In this document: piece by piece, positions 24,011-32,333 of the stretch
Layout: every line of letters begins with the position of its first letter
Position numbering within the stretch: the first letter of the stretch is position 1
Assembly: GCA_020025635.1 (NCBI GenBank)
Contig: JAHHRU010000011.1
Location: 1-64,000 of the forward strand
From: Allofournierella sp.
Lineage (GTDB): Bacteria > Bacillota > Clostridia > Oscillospirales > Ruminococcaceae
Length of the DNA stretch: 64,000 bases
Direction of reading: 5' to 3'
The notes under the pieces: generated by a model
The model's input: only the letters and a program-made list of their open reading frames with translations
Database searches by the model: none
Told to the model about the DNA's origin: nothing
Translations under genes and position numbers: made by a program

Positions 24011-25372
24011 ATGAAGCTGCCAAAAGGGCCGGAGCAGATCATCTTTGAACTGCAAAAAGCGGGCTATGAAGCCTTTGCGGTGGGCGGCTGCGTGCGGGAC
24101 AGTCTTTTGGGGCGTGAGCCCAGTGACTGGGACCTGTGCACTTCGGCCCTGCCCATGCAGATCAAAGCGGTATTTGAGGGCAGGCTGCGCCAGCGGGATA
24201 CCGGCCTTGCCCATGGCACCGTCACTCTTTTGGCACCGGATGGACCGGTGGAGGTGACCACCTATCGGAAAGACGGAAAATACACCGACCACCGCCGGCC
24301 GGACACGGTGATGCTGGGGGTGCCGCTGAAAGAAGACCTGGCCCGGCGGGATTTTACCATCAACGCAATGGCAATGGCCCCGGGAGAAACGATCCGGGAC
24401 CCCTTCGGCGGAAAACAAGACCTGGAAAAACGGCTGATTCGCTGTGTGGGTGACCCCGAACAGCGCTTTTCAGAGGATGCCCTGCGCATTCTGCGGGCCC
24501 TGCGGTTTGCTTCGCAGCTGGATTTTACCATTGATCCGGCCACGATGAAAGCCGCCCGGGCATGCGCACCGCTCCTTGCGAACGTGGCACGGGAACGGGT
24601 GTTTCAGGAGATGGACAAGCTGCTGAAAGGCTCCGGTGCCGGCCGGGTGCTGGCAGAGGGCGGCGATATTCTGGCCCAGGTGATCCCTCAGGTAGGGCGG
24701 GCGCAGGGGTTCGATCTGAAAAGCCCCATGCATGACCGGGACCTTTGGCAGCATACAGCTGCGGCTGTGGGGCAGGCCGCTGCTGTTCGGGAGGTGCGCT
24801 GGGCACTGCTTCTGCATGACCTTGCAAAGCCTGACTGCTTTGCTGTGGACAAAAAAGGGGTTGGCCACGCCCCGGAGCATGGTCAGCTGGGAAGCCAGAT
24901 GGCCGAGGAGATCCTTCGCGGCCTGCGCGCCCCCAACCGATTGATCGGGCCGGTGCGCCTTCTGGTCCGCTACCACGATTTTCCCCTGGCAGTGAAAGAG
25001 CAGTCGGTGCGCCGCTGGCTGGCCCGATTGGGCCCGGATCTGCTGGAGGACCTTGTGGAGGTGAAACGGGCCGATCTGTGGGCTCACGCAAACCGGCCGG
25101 AGGTAAAGCGGCGGATCGCACAGCTGGAAGAATTCCAACACCTTGCAAGGACCGTTGTGGAAAGCAATCCCTGCCTGCGGCTGGAGGATATGGCCGTGAA
25201 TGGCCGGGACCTGATCCGGGCGGGCATCTGCCGGCCCGGCCCCGTCACCGGCCGGATGCTGCGGCGTCTGCTTTCGGAAGTGATCGAAGGCAGAGCGGAA
25301 AATGACCGCAGACAGCTGCTGGCGCTTGCCAAAAAGTTCAGCCGGGAAGCCGAAGAACAAAACAGGTCCTGA
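24011..25372 (+). CDS. cca: CCA-adding tRNA nucleotidyltransferase
   Basis: This enzyme adds or repairs the 3' CCA end of tRNAs. The 453-aa protein has the class II nucleotidyltransferase head VGGCVRDSLLG (residues 24-34) followed by SDWDLCTSA with the catalytic Asp pair, then RRDFTINAMA and the RNA-binding ALRILRALRFASQL helix. A C-terminal HD-type domain is visible (LLHDLAKPDC, then VRYHDF). The length suits the type with an HD domain. GGAGGGTGAAGGGG precedes the start. It ends in a terminator shared with the convergent MerR gene. Confidence 0.93.
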   Translation: MKLPKGPEQIIFELQKAGYEAFAVGGCVRDSLLGREPSDWDLCTSALPMQIKAVFEGRLRQRDTGLAHGTVTLLAPDGPVEVTTYRKDGKYTDHRRPDTVMLGVPLKEDLARRDFTINAMAMAPGETIRDPFGGKQDLEKRLIRCVGDPEQRFSEDALRILRALRFASQLDFTIDPATMKAARACAPLLANVARERVFQEMDKLLKGSGAGRVLAEGGDILAQVIPQVGRAQGFDLKSPMHDRDLWQHTAAAVGQAAAVREVRWALLLHDLAKPDCFAVDKKGVGHAPEHGQLGSQMAEEILRGLRAPNRLIGPVRLLVRYHDFPLAVKEQSVRRWLARLGPDLLEDLVEVKRADLWAHANRPEVKRRIAQLEEFQHLARTVVESNPCLRLEDMAVNGRDLIRAGICRPGPVTGRMLRRLLSEVIEGRAENDRRQLLALAKKFSREAEEQNRS

Positions 25373-25383
25373 CAATAAAGCAT

Positions 25384-25419
25384 AAAACAGCAGCAGAGCA
25401 CTTGCCCTGCTGCTGTTTT
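25384..25419 (+). terminator. Bidirectional terminator between cca and merR-type gene
   Basis: AAAACAGCAGCAG pairs perfectly with CTGCTGCTGTTTT, with A- and T-runs on both sides, between two convergent genes. Confidence 0.88.
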
Positions 25420-25424
25420 GCTGT

Positions 25425-26240
25425 TTATTCTTGGGAGTTTTTGATTTCGATTTGGATTTCCGTCAAAAATTCTTCCGGGCGGGTGGTATCCCGGTTGTCC
25501 ACCTCATAAAGCTCGAAAGGCTCGCCGGAAAGCTCGATTTTGTTTTGGTCAGCGTATTCCCACATCCGGCGCACACAGCTTGCGTTTTGATTGTAGCTGC
25601 CCCGATAATAACAGGAAAGATACTGCCCGGCGGGCAGGCAGAAATCCGGGTTTTTGCCGCCGTTTTCCAAAACAAAAAACACGGAGGTGAACACATTGCC
25701 CCGGCCTTTGCGCAGCTCTTCCGGATCCGGCCAGGCACCGATCACCTGACTGCCCAGATCCCGGATCTGCTTTTCGTGCCGACGGTGCAGCTTTTTGATG
25801 AGAAAATCCATTTCTTCATCCCGGGTAATGGTTTCACTGATCTGCACACAGGGGCGCTCCGGCAGCGTTAAAATGCGAATGGTATCGGCCTTTACAGCCT
25901 GCGCGGCCTTCAAGTTGCGGATGCGGTCGGAAATTCGGTCTTCCTGTATTTGCAGAAGCCTGCGCTGGCGGCGCAGTGCCTTTTGCTCTTCCTCCAGAAG
26001 ATGAAGGGTGTTGTCAAGGCTTTGGCCGTGCAGGTACTCTTTGATTTGTTCCATGGAAAAATTCAGCCCGCGAAGGTCCCGGATAACCGTTATCTTGTAT
26101 AAATCATTTAAGTTATACATTCTGTATCCGTTTGTGTCCCGCTTTGGGCTTAAAAGCCCCAGCTTTTCGTAATATCGCAGTGAATCCGGGCCGATGTTGT
26201 AAAGTTTTGAAATTTCGTTGATCTTGTAATAGGTCTTCAT
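25425..26240 (-). CDS. MerR-family regulator with GyrI-like ligand domain
   Basis: A 271-aa BmrR-like regulator. The winged-helix N-terminus (KINEISKLYNIGPDSLRYYEKLGLLSP, then GYRMYNLNDLYKI) is typical of MerR proteins. A coiled-coil dimerisation helix follows (LLEEEQKALRRQRRLLQIQE), and the last 150 residues resemble the GyrI/BmrR effector-binding fold. Members bend suboptimal promoters in response to hydrophobic drugs or other small molecules. No transporter or enzyme gene is immediately adjacent, so the target is unknown and may be its own promoter. No Cys-based metal site is visible. Confidence 0.85.
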   Translation of the reverse strand: MKTYYKINEISKLYNIGPDSLRYYEKLGLLSPKRDTNGYRMYNLNDLYKITVIRDLRGLNFSMEQIKEYLHGQSLDNTLHLLEEEQKALRRQRRLLQIQEDRISDRIRNLKAAQAVKADTIRILTLPERPCVQISETITRDEEMDFLIKKLHRRHEKQIRDLGSQVIGAWPDPEELRKGRGNVFTSVFFVLENGGKNPDFCLPAGQYLSCYYRGSYNQNASCVRRMWEYADQNKIELSGEPFELYEVDNRDTTRPEEFLTEIQIEIKNSQE

Positions 26241-26263
26241 GATGCAGCCCCCTTCCCCCCGAA

Positions 26264-26272
26264 ATTATACCA
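26264..26272 (-). promoter_or_regulatory. Promoter of MerR-family gene
   Basis: On the minus strand TGG-TATAAT forms an extended -10, located about 25 bp before the ATG. Confidence 0.6.
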
Positions 26273-26280
26273 GAGTTTTG

Positions 26281-26322
26281 AAAAAGAAAAAAGGCAGCAG
26301 CCGTGCTTGCGGCTGCCGCCTT
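26281..26322 (-). terminator. Terminator of cyclo-ligase/NfeD/SPFH operon
   Basis: On the minus strand AAGGCGGCAGCCG pairs with CGGCTGCTGCCTT (one mismatch), followed by TTTTTTCTTTTT. Confidence 0.85.
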
Positions 26323-26354
26323 GAAAACGGCTTCAGAAGGCGATGTACCAAAAC

Positions 26355-27248
26355 TTAGTCCTTGGCGTCGTCGGTGACCATTTCTTTGATGGAGGTCACG
26401 ATGCCGGACAGGTCCTGCAAGTTGCTGGGAATGATGAGCTTGGTCGCTTTTCCGTCGGCTATCTTGGCCAGAGCGTCCAAACTCTTGAGTGCCAGCACCT
26501 TGTCACTGGGAGCGGCTTCGTTCAGCAGACGCAGCGAATCGGCCAAAGCGGTCTGCACGGTCATAATGGCCTGGGCTTCACCTTCGGCCTCCCGGATGCG
26601 CTGCTCCCGAACGGCATCCGCCCGCAGGATGGCGCTTTCCTTTTCGCCTTCGGCAACCAGAATGGCACTGCGCTTTTCACCCTCGGCCCGCAGGATGCTC
26701 TCCCGGCGCTGGCGCTCGGCCTTCATCTGCTTTTCCATGGCATCCTGGATCTCAGCGGGCGGGATGATGTTTTTCACTTCCACACGGTTTACCTTGATGC
26801 CCCATTTGTCGGTGGCTTCGTCCAGTGTGGCGGTGATTTTGGAGTTGATGATATCCCGGCTGGTAAGAGTATGGTCCAGCTCCATTTCGCCGATGATGTT
26901 GCGCAGGGTGGTGGCGGTGAGGTTTTCAATGGCGGAAATGGGGCGGTCCACGCCATAGGTGAAGAGCTTTGCATCGGTCACCTGGAAAAACACCACCGTG
27001 TCGATCTGCATGGTCACGTTATCGCGGGTGATGACCGGCTGAGGGGCAAAGTCCACGACCTGCTCCTTCAGGCTCACACGCCGTGCGACCTTCATCAGAA
27101 AGGGGACTTTGAAATGCAGACCGGCCGGCCAGGTGTCGTAATAAACGCCGATCCATTCCACCACATAAGCAGAGGCCTGCGGCACAATGGAGAGGAAGGC
27201 AATCAAAATAATAGCTGCCAGGATCACCAGAAAAATGAAAACGAACAT
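26355..27248 (-). CDS. SPFH/Band 7 membrane protein (stomatin/QmcA-like)
   Basis: The 297-aa protein has one N-terminal membrane helix (VFIFLVILAAIILIAFLSIV), followed by the SPFH domain (SAYVVEWIGVYYDTWPAGLHF to about residue 165) and a long charged coiled coil with repeated AEGEKxSAIL units. Such proteins oligomerise into membrane microdomain scaffolds. The next gene upstream in the transcript is NfeD-like, the usual partner. Together they probably organise or protect membrane protein quality control. The gene is last in its operon. Confidence 0.92.
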   Translation of the reverse strand: MFVFIFLVILAAIILIAFLSIVPQASAYVVEWIGVYYDTWPAGLHFKVPFLMKVARRVSLKEQVVDFAPQPVITRDNVTMQIDTVVFFQVTDAKLFTYGVDRPISAIENLTATTLRNIIGEMELDHTLTSRDIINSKITATLDEATDKWGIKVNRVEVKNIIPPAEIQDAMEKQMKAERQRRESILRAEGEKRSAILVAEGEKESAILRADAVREQRIREAEGEAQAIMTVQTALADSLRLLNEAAPSDKVLALKSLDALAKIADGKATKLIIPSNLQDLSGIVTSIKEMVTDDAKD

Positions 27249-27264
27249 AAGAGGCTCCTCCTTT

Positions 27265-27726
27265 TTAAAGGGTTTGTGTGGTTTTTGCAGGGATCACTTC
27301 CAGAGTGGTGCTGTTGATCTTCTGCACGATGCAGATATCGCCCGGTTCAAGGGGGCTGTCGCACACGGCCTGCCAGTCAACGCCGTCTAAGGTGACCCGG
27401 CCGCGCCGGTCCGGCCCGATGGGGGTGCGCACCGTGGCTTTTCGGCCGATGTTGCGCTCAAGCCCGAGAGGGACCGGGGGCGAATTGCGGCGAAAGCGCT
27501 TGAGAAGGGGACGTGTGAAAAGAAGGGCCAGGATACTGACCACGGCGAACACCAGGGCCTGCCAAAGAAAGCTTTCACAGAACAGGCTCAGGAGCAAAGC
27601 TGCCAGTGCGCCGACGGCGAACCAGATGGTCACAAGGTTGGTCGTGGCCCCCTCGATCACCAGCAGAACAACGAGCGCAACGGCCCAGAAAAACGTTTGG
27701 CTGTGAAAAAGGATGAATTCAGACAT
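27265..27726 (-). CDS. NfeD-like membrane protein
   Basis: A 153-aa protein with three or four N-terminal helices (LFHSQTFFWAVALVVLLVIEG; TIWFAVGALAALLLSLF; LVFAVVSILALLF), then a C-terminal OB-fold domain (GRKATVRTPIGPDRRGRVTLDG, then LEPGDICIVQKI). This is the short NfeD type, without a ClpP-like protease, that pairs with SPFH proteins. ATG 27726 has AAGGAGG 7 bp upstream; the GTG two codons earlier is less likely. It lies 16 bp from the SPFH gene. Confidence 0.88.
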   Translation of the reverse strand: MSEFILFHSQTFFWAVALVVLLVIEGATTNLVTIWFAVGALAALLLSLFCESFLWQALVFAVVSILALLFTRPLLKRFRRNSPPVPLGLERNIGRKATVRTPIGPDRRGRVTLDGVDWQAVCDSPLEPGDICIVQKINSTTLEVIPAKTTQTL

Positions 27727-27747
27727 AAGCACACCTCCTTGGGGTCA

Positions 27748-28356
27748 TTATAGCAAATGGCCGGTGGGATGAAAAGACTCTGGATAAAGAATTTTTTCTT
27801 CTGTTATGATCAGCTGCATGGGAAGATCCAGCGGGCCGCACGGGAGGGCTTCAAAAAGGAAAAGAGAGGGGCAGAGCACCGCCCGCAGGGCATCGGTGCG
27901 GGCAAAATAGCGGTCGTAAAATCCGCCGCCATGGCCAAGGCGCACCCCGTCCGGCGAAGCCGCCACACAGGGGGCAAGGATCAGGTCGATCTCTTCGGCG
28001 GGAACGACCGGGCTTTCTTTGGGCGGCTCCAAAATGCCAAACCGCCCGGCCAAAAGCCGGGTTTCAGAGGTCACTTTGTGCGCTTCCATTTCGCCGGGCT
28101 TTCCGGTCATGCGGGGAAGGCAAAGGGTCTTTCCTTCCTTTAAAATATATGCAAGAAGCAAAGAAGTATCCGGTTCCGGAAAAAAAGAGGAAAAGCACAA
28201 AACGGTGCGGGCAGACTGCCAGAATGGCTGGCTGGCAGCAGCACGCATCATGCCAAGGCCCCATTCGCGGCAGAGCTGGGGCGTTGCGGCTTCTGCTTTC
28301 CGGCGGGCCTGTGCCCGTGCTTTGTGTTTTGCTTCGGCCAGCTGAAGATCGGTCAT
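27748..28356 (-). CDS. 5-formyltetrahydrofolate cyclo-ligase
   Basis: This enzyme converts 5-formyl-THF to 5,10-methenyl-THF with ATP, recovering stored folate. The 202-aa protein has a Lys/Arg-rich N-terminal helix (AEAKHKARAQARRKAE), FPEPDTS and the ATP/folate signature RLGHGGGFYDRYF (about residues 141-153). The start is preceded by GGAAGGGAG on the minus strand. It is first in the operon with NfeD and SPFH genes, a functional link that is not obvious. Confidence 0.92.
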   Translation of the reverse strand: MTDLQLAEAKHKARAQARRKAEAATPQLCREWGLGMMRAAASQPFWQSARTVLCFSSFFPEPDTSLLLAYILKEGKTLCLPRMTGKPGEMEAHKVTSETRLLAGRFGILEPPKESPVVPAEEIDLILAPCVAASPDGVRLGHGGGFYDRYFARTDALRAVLCPSLFLFEALPCGPLDLPMQLIITEEKILYPESFHPTGHLL

Positions 28357-28388
28357 GGGAAACGCTCCCTTCCTGTAAATTTGTAAAA

Positions 28389-28397
28389 ATTATAGCA
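28389..28397 (-). promoter_or_regulatory. Promoter of cyclo-ligase/NfeD/SPFH operon
   Basis: On the minus strand TGC-TATAAT forms an extended -10 about 33 bp before the ATG. No clear -35 is visible. Confidence 0.6.
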
Positions 28398-28475
28398 CAA
28401 AAAGATTTTGTGAAGTAGAAATTTTTGAAAAAAACGGGCAGAGTTTGGAATAAATATGGAAATTTTGTGGAAGCC

Positions 28476-28504
28476 TTGTTTACTGTACCGGGGTTTAGTA
28501 TAAT
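28476..28504 (+). promoter_or_regulatory. Promoter of D,D-carboxypeptidase gene
   Basis: TTGTTT (28476-28481) and TATAAT (28499-28504) are spaced 17 bp apart, divergent from the cyclo-ligase promoter. Confidence 0.7.
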
Positions 28505-28590
28505 AATTTAGATAGGCCTGTGCGGCCGTTTGAAGCGAGAAGAGCCCGGGCCCTGCCTTGGGCATTGTGTGAGTATAGCGGAGAAGAAAA

Positions 28591-30000
28591 ATGAAGCTTT
28601 CAAAATGGTTCGGCGCCCTTTCGGCGGCGCTTCTTTGTGCTGGGGTGGTATTGCCAAAAGCCGCAGCTGCGGATGCCCTGCCGCAGCCGCCCTGCGCAGC
28701 ATACATCGTAATGGATGCAGACAGCGGTCAGGTGCTGATGGAATACAACGCCGATGAAGTGCGCTTTCCCGCATCCATTACCAAGATCATGACCCTGGCC
28801 CTCGCAATGGAAAAGGCGAATGGAGACTGGAATCAGACTGTGAACGTGAGCTTTGATTCCGTTCATCAGCTGGAGCTGGGGTCCAGCAACATTGCGCTGA
28901 TGGAGGGCGAAGTGGTTCGGCTGGAGGACCTGCTGTATGCGACCTGCATGGCCAGCGCCAATGACGGTGCCAACGCCCTTGCCCAGTTTATCGGAACCGA
29001 CAACAGCATTCAAAGCGGCGTGGATGCCATGAATGGCAAGGTGGCGGCGCTGGGGCTGGATCATACCCACTATATGAATCCACATGGGCTGCACAACGAG
29101 GAACACTATACCACCGCCCGGGACATGGCCCGCATTACCCGATGGGCGGTTTCCGTTCCCGGCTTTTTGGATGTGTTCTGCCGCAACGATGCCTGGATGA
29201 TCGAGCCCACCAATCTGCAACCCAAGCAGCGGCCCTGCCGCCATAAGGACTGGACAAGGATCTCGGGTGATTATTACAGGGACTATTTCAAGGGCTCCAA
29301 AACCGGCTTTCACGATCAGGCACAGAACACCTTTGTGAATTATTCGGAACAGGGGGATCTGCGGCTGATCTCGGTGGAGATGGGCTGCCCCCGGAATACA
29401 GACAAATTCATTGCGGCCGATATGATCATGGACTATGTTTTCCAGCATTATCATCGGGTAACGATCCCGGCACCGGAGGATGCTTTCACGGTGGACCTGG
29501 TGGGCGGCGGCGGCTCTTTGGGCACAGTCACGGTAAAACCAAAGGATCAGTCGTTCATTCTGCATGATGCACTCAGTGCCTCGGATGTGGAGGTACAATA
29601 TGATATCCCCGAGCAGTATGTTTTGGGAAGGCCCTTCAGTGCATCGGTGCGTTACAGCTTAAAGGAAAATGATTTTCAGCCCAGCGACCTTGGCGGAGGC
29701 AGCCTTCAGGTAGAGGGCATCCCGCAGGTGCTTCAGGCGAATACCTATGTGCCCCAGTCCAGCCTGAAGGCCGACAAAAACCCTGTGGGCCTTGTGGTGG
29801 GCGTGAGCGCAGCCGTGCTGGCAGTTTTGCTGGCGATGCGCCTTTTGCACAAAGGAAAGGGTACAAAAGGCTTTGGCCGGTCCGGCCAAATGGATTGGGA
29901 GATCATCTCACGCCAGCCTTTGCCCAGCGATGAAACCATCTACCTGAGGCAGCACGCCAATCGTGCAGCGGGCCAGCCCAACACAAAGCCCAAAAGCTGA
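28591..30000 (+). CDS. D-alanyl-D-alanine carboxypeptidase (DacF/PBP5-like)
   Basis: A 469-aa penicillin-binding protein that trims the terminal D-Ala of peptidoglycan stems outside the membrane. It has a signal peptide (to about residue 27) and all three active-site motifs: Ser62-Ile-Thr-Lys65, Ser122-Ala-Asn124 and Lys237-Thr-Gly239. A beta-rich C-terminal domain follows, then a membrane helix near residues 392-412 (VGLVVGVSAAVLAVLLAMRLL) and a cytoplasmic tail of about 50 residues. The true transmembrane helix replaces the amphipathic anchor of PBP5. It is transcribed alone. Confidence 0.93.
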   Translation: MKLSKWFGALSAALLCAGVVLPKAAAADALPQPPCAAYIVMDADSGQVLMEYNADEVRFPASITKIMTLALAMEKANGDWNQTVNVSFDSVHQLELGSSNIALMEGEVVRLEDLLYATCMASANDGANALAQFIGTDNSIQSGVDAMNGKVAALGLDHTHYMNPHGLHNEEHYTTARDMARITRWAVSVPGFLDVFCRNDAWMIEPTNLQPKQRPCRHKDWTRISGDYYRDYFKGSKTGFHDQAQNTFVNYSEQGDLRLISVEMGCPRNTDKFIAADMIMDYVFQHYHRVTIPAPEDAFTVDLVGGGGSLGTVTVKPKDQSFILHDALSASDVEVQYDIPEQYVLGRPFSASVRYSLKENDFQPSDLGGGSLQVEGIPQVLQANTYVPQSSLKADKNPVGLVVGVSAAVLAVLLAMRLLHKGKGTKGFGRSGQMDWEIISRQPLPSDETIYLRQHANRAAGQPNTKPKS

Positions 30001-30012
30001 AAATGACCCCGG

Positions 30013-30051
30013 AACGCCGCATTTCCCGCAGAATGGGAATGCGGCGTTTTT
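30013..30051 (+). terminator. Intrinsic terminator of carboxypeptidase gene
   Basis: AACGCCGCATTTCCC pairs with GGGAATGCGGCGTT with a one-base bulge, followed by TTT. Confidence 0.88.
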
Positions 30052-30128
30052 GCATGGAACGGCGGAAAATGCCTTTGAGAAGCAGCACAGGGGAACAAGC
30101 AAAGATGCGTCAAAATACAAGTTTGCGG

Positions 30129-30157
30129 TTGCGCTTTCAGGCGGTTTGGGTTACAAT
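30129..30157 (+). promoter_or_regulatory. Promoter of surface-glycan operon
   Basis: TTGCGC (30129-30134) and TACAAT (30152-30157) are 17 bp apart, 63 bp before the first gene. Confidence 0.6.
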
Positions 30158-30220
30158 AGAGAATGAATATTTATGGCAGGAAAACGGTTCGCCACACAAG
30201 GAAAGGGGAGAATTGTTCCA

Positions 30221-31318
30221 GTGAAAATCATGCCTAACGATCTGGGGCGTCAGTACAGCCTGCACGCTGCCGAATATGAGCAGAAAGCGGTGGAAGTGCT
30301 GCGCAGCGGCTGGTACATCCTGGGCAAAGAGGTAGAGGAGTTTGAAAAGGAATGGGCCGAGTACATCGGCTCCCGTTACTGTGTGGGCCTTGCCAGCGGC
30401 CTGGATGCACTGTGGATCAGCTTCCGGCTGCTGGATATCGGCGCAGGGGACGAAGTGATCGTGTGTGCCAATGCCTACATTGCCTGTGTGATGGGTATCA
30501 CAATGAACGGCGCCACCCCTGTTTTTGTGGAGCCGGATGAATATGACAACATCGATGCCTCCCGCATAGAAGAGGCCGTCACTTCCAAAACCAAGGCCAT
30601 TCTGGCGGTGCACCTCTACGGCCAGAGCTGTGATATGACCGCTGTGATGGAAATTGCCCGGCGTCACGGCCTTGAGGTGGTGGAGGACTGCGCCCAGAGC
30701 CACGGCACCCACTGGAAAGGCAAGACCGCCGGCACCTTCGGCCGTGTGGGCTGTTTCTCCTTTTACCCCACCAAGGGCTGCGGTGCCTTTGGCGATGCGG
30801 GCTGCATCGTGACCGATGACGAAGAGCTGGCAAAGAAATTCCGGGTCTACCGCAATTACGGAAGTGAGCGGCGCTACCACAACCAGGTGGTGGGTGCAAA
30901 CTCCCGCCTGGATGAAATGCAGGCCGGCCTTCTCCGGGTGAAGCTTTCACACCTGGATGCGTTCAATCAGGAGCGCTGCGAAATTGCCGCCCGGTATGAC
31001 CGGGAACTCAAAAATTCCCGGGTGCACCTGCCCCGCATCCGCCCCGGCTCAGACAGCACCTGGCATCAGTATGTGGTGCATGTGGACGGGCGGGATGCCC
31101 TGGCCGAGTATCTGGGCGAAAAGGGCATCGGCACCATCATCCACTATCCCATCCCGCCGCATTTGTCAGAGGCGTATGCGTATCTGGGCAAAAAGAAGGG
31201 GGATTACCCCATTGCCGAGCGCTATGCGGATGAGGTGCTCAGTCTGCCCATGTACAACGGCATGACAGAAGAAGAACAGACCTGTGTGATCCAGGCCATC
31301 AACAACTGGGAGCCTTGA
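30221..31318 (+). CDS. DegT/DnrJ/EryC1-type sugar aminotransferase (FdtB-like)
   Basis: A PLP-dependent aminotransferase of 365 aa that installs an amino group on a keto-sugar nucleotide. Signatures include GSRYCVGLASGLDAL near residue 50, VVEDCAQSHGT near residue 152 with the PLP-ring Asp, and the PLP-lysine site FSFYPTKGCGAFGDAG (Lys at about 186). It begins at GTG 30221, with GGAAAGGGGA upstream; ATG 30230 is an alternative. The next gene is FdtA-like, so the most likely substrate is a dTDP-3-keto-6-deoxyhexose, giving a 3-amino-3,6-dideoxyhexose. First gene of the glycan operon. Confidence 0.88.
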   Translation: MKIMPNDLGRQYSLHAAEYEQKAVEVLRSGWYILGKEVEEFEKEWAEYIGSRYCVGLASGLDALWISFRLLDIGAGDEVIVCANAYIACVMGITMNGATPVFVEPDEYDNIDASRIEEAVTSKTKAILAVHLYGQSCDMTAVMEIARRHGLEVVEDCAQSHGTHWKGKTAGTFGRVGCFSFYPTKGCGAFGDAGCIVTDDEELAKKFRVYRNYGSERRYHNQVVGANSRLDEMQAGLLRVKLSHLDAFNQERCEIAARYDRELKNSRVHLPRIRPGSDSTWHQYVVHVDGRDALAEYLGEKGIGTIIHYPIPPHLSEAYAYLGKKKGDYPIAERYADEVLSLPMYNGMTEEEQTCVIQAINNWEP

Positions 31319-31319
31319 T

Positions 31320-31757
31320 ATGTGCAACAAACAGTATGACAAAGTAAAGACCCTGCGGTTTGGGGACTTGGGAGATGAGCGCGGCAGCCTGATCGTGATC
31401 GAGGGGATGCAGGCGGTCCCGTTTGAGATCAAAAGGGTCTTTTACATCTATGGCAGTGATGCCACCGTGGTGCGCGGCCAGCACGCCAACCGGCGCAGTG
31501 AATTTGTGCTGGTGAATGTGGCCGGCAGCAGCAAGGTGCGGCTGGATGACGGCTGCGGCCGCCAGCGGGTGGTGGAGCTGAACACCCCCAACACCGGCAT
31601 CTATATTCCCCGCATGGTGTGGAAGGATATGTATGATTTCTCGCCCGACAGTGTGCTGCTGGTGCTTGCCAGCGAACACTACGACGGCAGTGAATATCTG
31701 AGAAATTATGAAGAGTTTACCGCTCAGGTGCGCAGTCAGTTACAGGAGGAAGTTTGA
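31320..31757 (+). CDS. FdtA/QdtA-like sugar 3,4-ketoisomerase
   Basis: This 145-aa cupin-fold protein matches the WxcM-like ketoisomerases that move the keto group of dTDP-4-keto-6-deoxyglucose from C4 to C3. Family features are the start FGDLGDERGSLIVIEG, then FEIKRVFYIYG, RGQHANRRSEFVLVNVAGS with the key His, and PNTGIYIPRMVW. It starts one base after the aminotransferase stop codon. Whether the product has the gluco or galacto configuration (FdtA versus QdtA) cannot be decided from the sequence. Confidence 0.85.
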   Translation: MCNKQYDKVKTLRFGDLGDERGSLIVIEGMQAVPFEIKRVFYIYGSDATVVRGQHANRRSEFVLVNVAGSSKVRLDDGCGRQRVVELNTPNTGIYIPRMVWKDMYDFSPDSVLLVLASEHYDGSEYLRNYEEFTAQVRSQLQEEV

Positions 31758-31760
31758 CCA

Positions 31761-32327
31761 ATGGCAAAGTTTAAGTTTATCGAAACCGAGATCCCGGGCG
31801 TTCTGGTGATCGAGCCCACCGTTTTCGGCGACTCCCGCGGCTATTTCATGGAGACCTTCCAGAAGGAAGAGTTTGCAGCTGCCGGCATCGTGGATGAATT
31901 TGTGCAGGACAATCAGTCCAAATCCAGCCGCGGTGTTCTGCGCGGCGTGCATTTCCAGAAAAATCATCCGCAGGGCAAGCTGGTTCGGGTCACCCGTGGT
32001 GAGGTGTTCGATGTGGCGGTGGACTGCCGCCCCGGCAGCGCTTCCTTCGGCCGCTGGACCGGTGTGGTGCTCAGCGAGGAAAACAAGCGCCAGTTCTACA
32101 TCCCCAAGGGCTTTGCGCACGGTTTTCTGGTATTGTCTGATGAGGCAGAGTTCTGCTATAAGTGCAGCGCTCTGTACGACCCCGCCGATGAAGGCGGCAT
32201 CCCTTATAATGATCCTACTGTGGGCATTCAGTGGCCGGACTGCGGCAGTGAGTACCTGCTCAGCGAAAAGGATAAAAAGCATGTTCCCTTTGCACAGCAG
32301 AAATTCGAGTATTTTGAAAGGTGGTAA
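31761..32327 (+). CDS. rfbC: dTDP-4-dehydrorhamnose 3,5-epimerase
   Basis: The 188-aa cupin enzyme epimerises C3 and C5 of dTDP-4-keto-6-deoxyglucose. Motifs: FGDSRGYFMETFQKEEF, FVQDNQSKSSRGVLRGVHFQ with the catalytic His, KLVRVTRGEVFDVAVDCR, FYIPKGFAHGFLVLS and the C-terminal IQWP. AGGAGG lies 12 bp before the ATG. With FdtA-like and aminotransferase genes next door, but no rmlA, rmlB or rmlD adjacent, the operon can draw on dTDP-4-keto-6-deoxyglucose for both rhamnose-type and 3-aminosugar branches. Confidence 0.93.
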   Translation: MAKFKFIETEIPGVLVIEPTVFGDSRGYFMETFQKEEFAAAGIVDEFVQDNQSKSSRGVLRGVHFQKNHPQGKLVRVTRGEVFDVAVDCRPGSASFGRWTGVVLSEENKRQFYIPKGFAHGFLVLSDEAEFCYKCSALYDPADEGGIPYNDPTVGIQWPDCGSEYLLSEKDKKHVPFAQQKFEYFERW

Positions 32328-32333
32328 CGGCGG

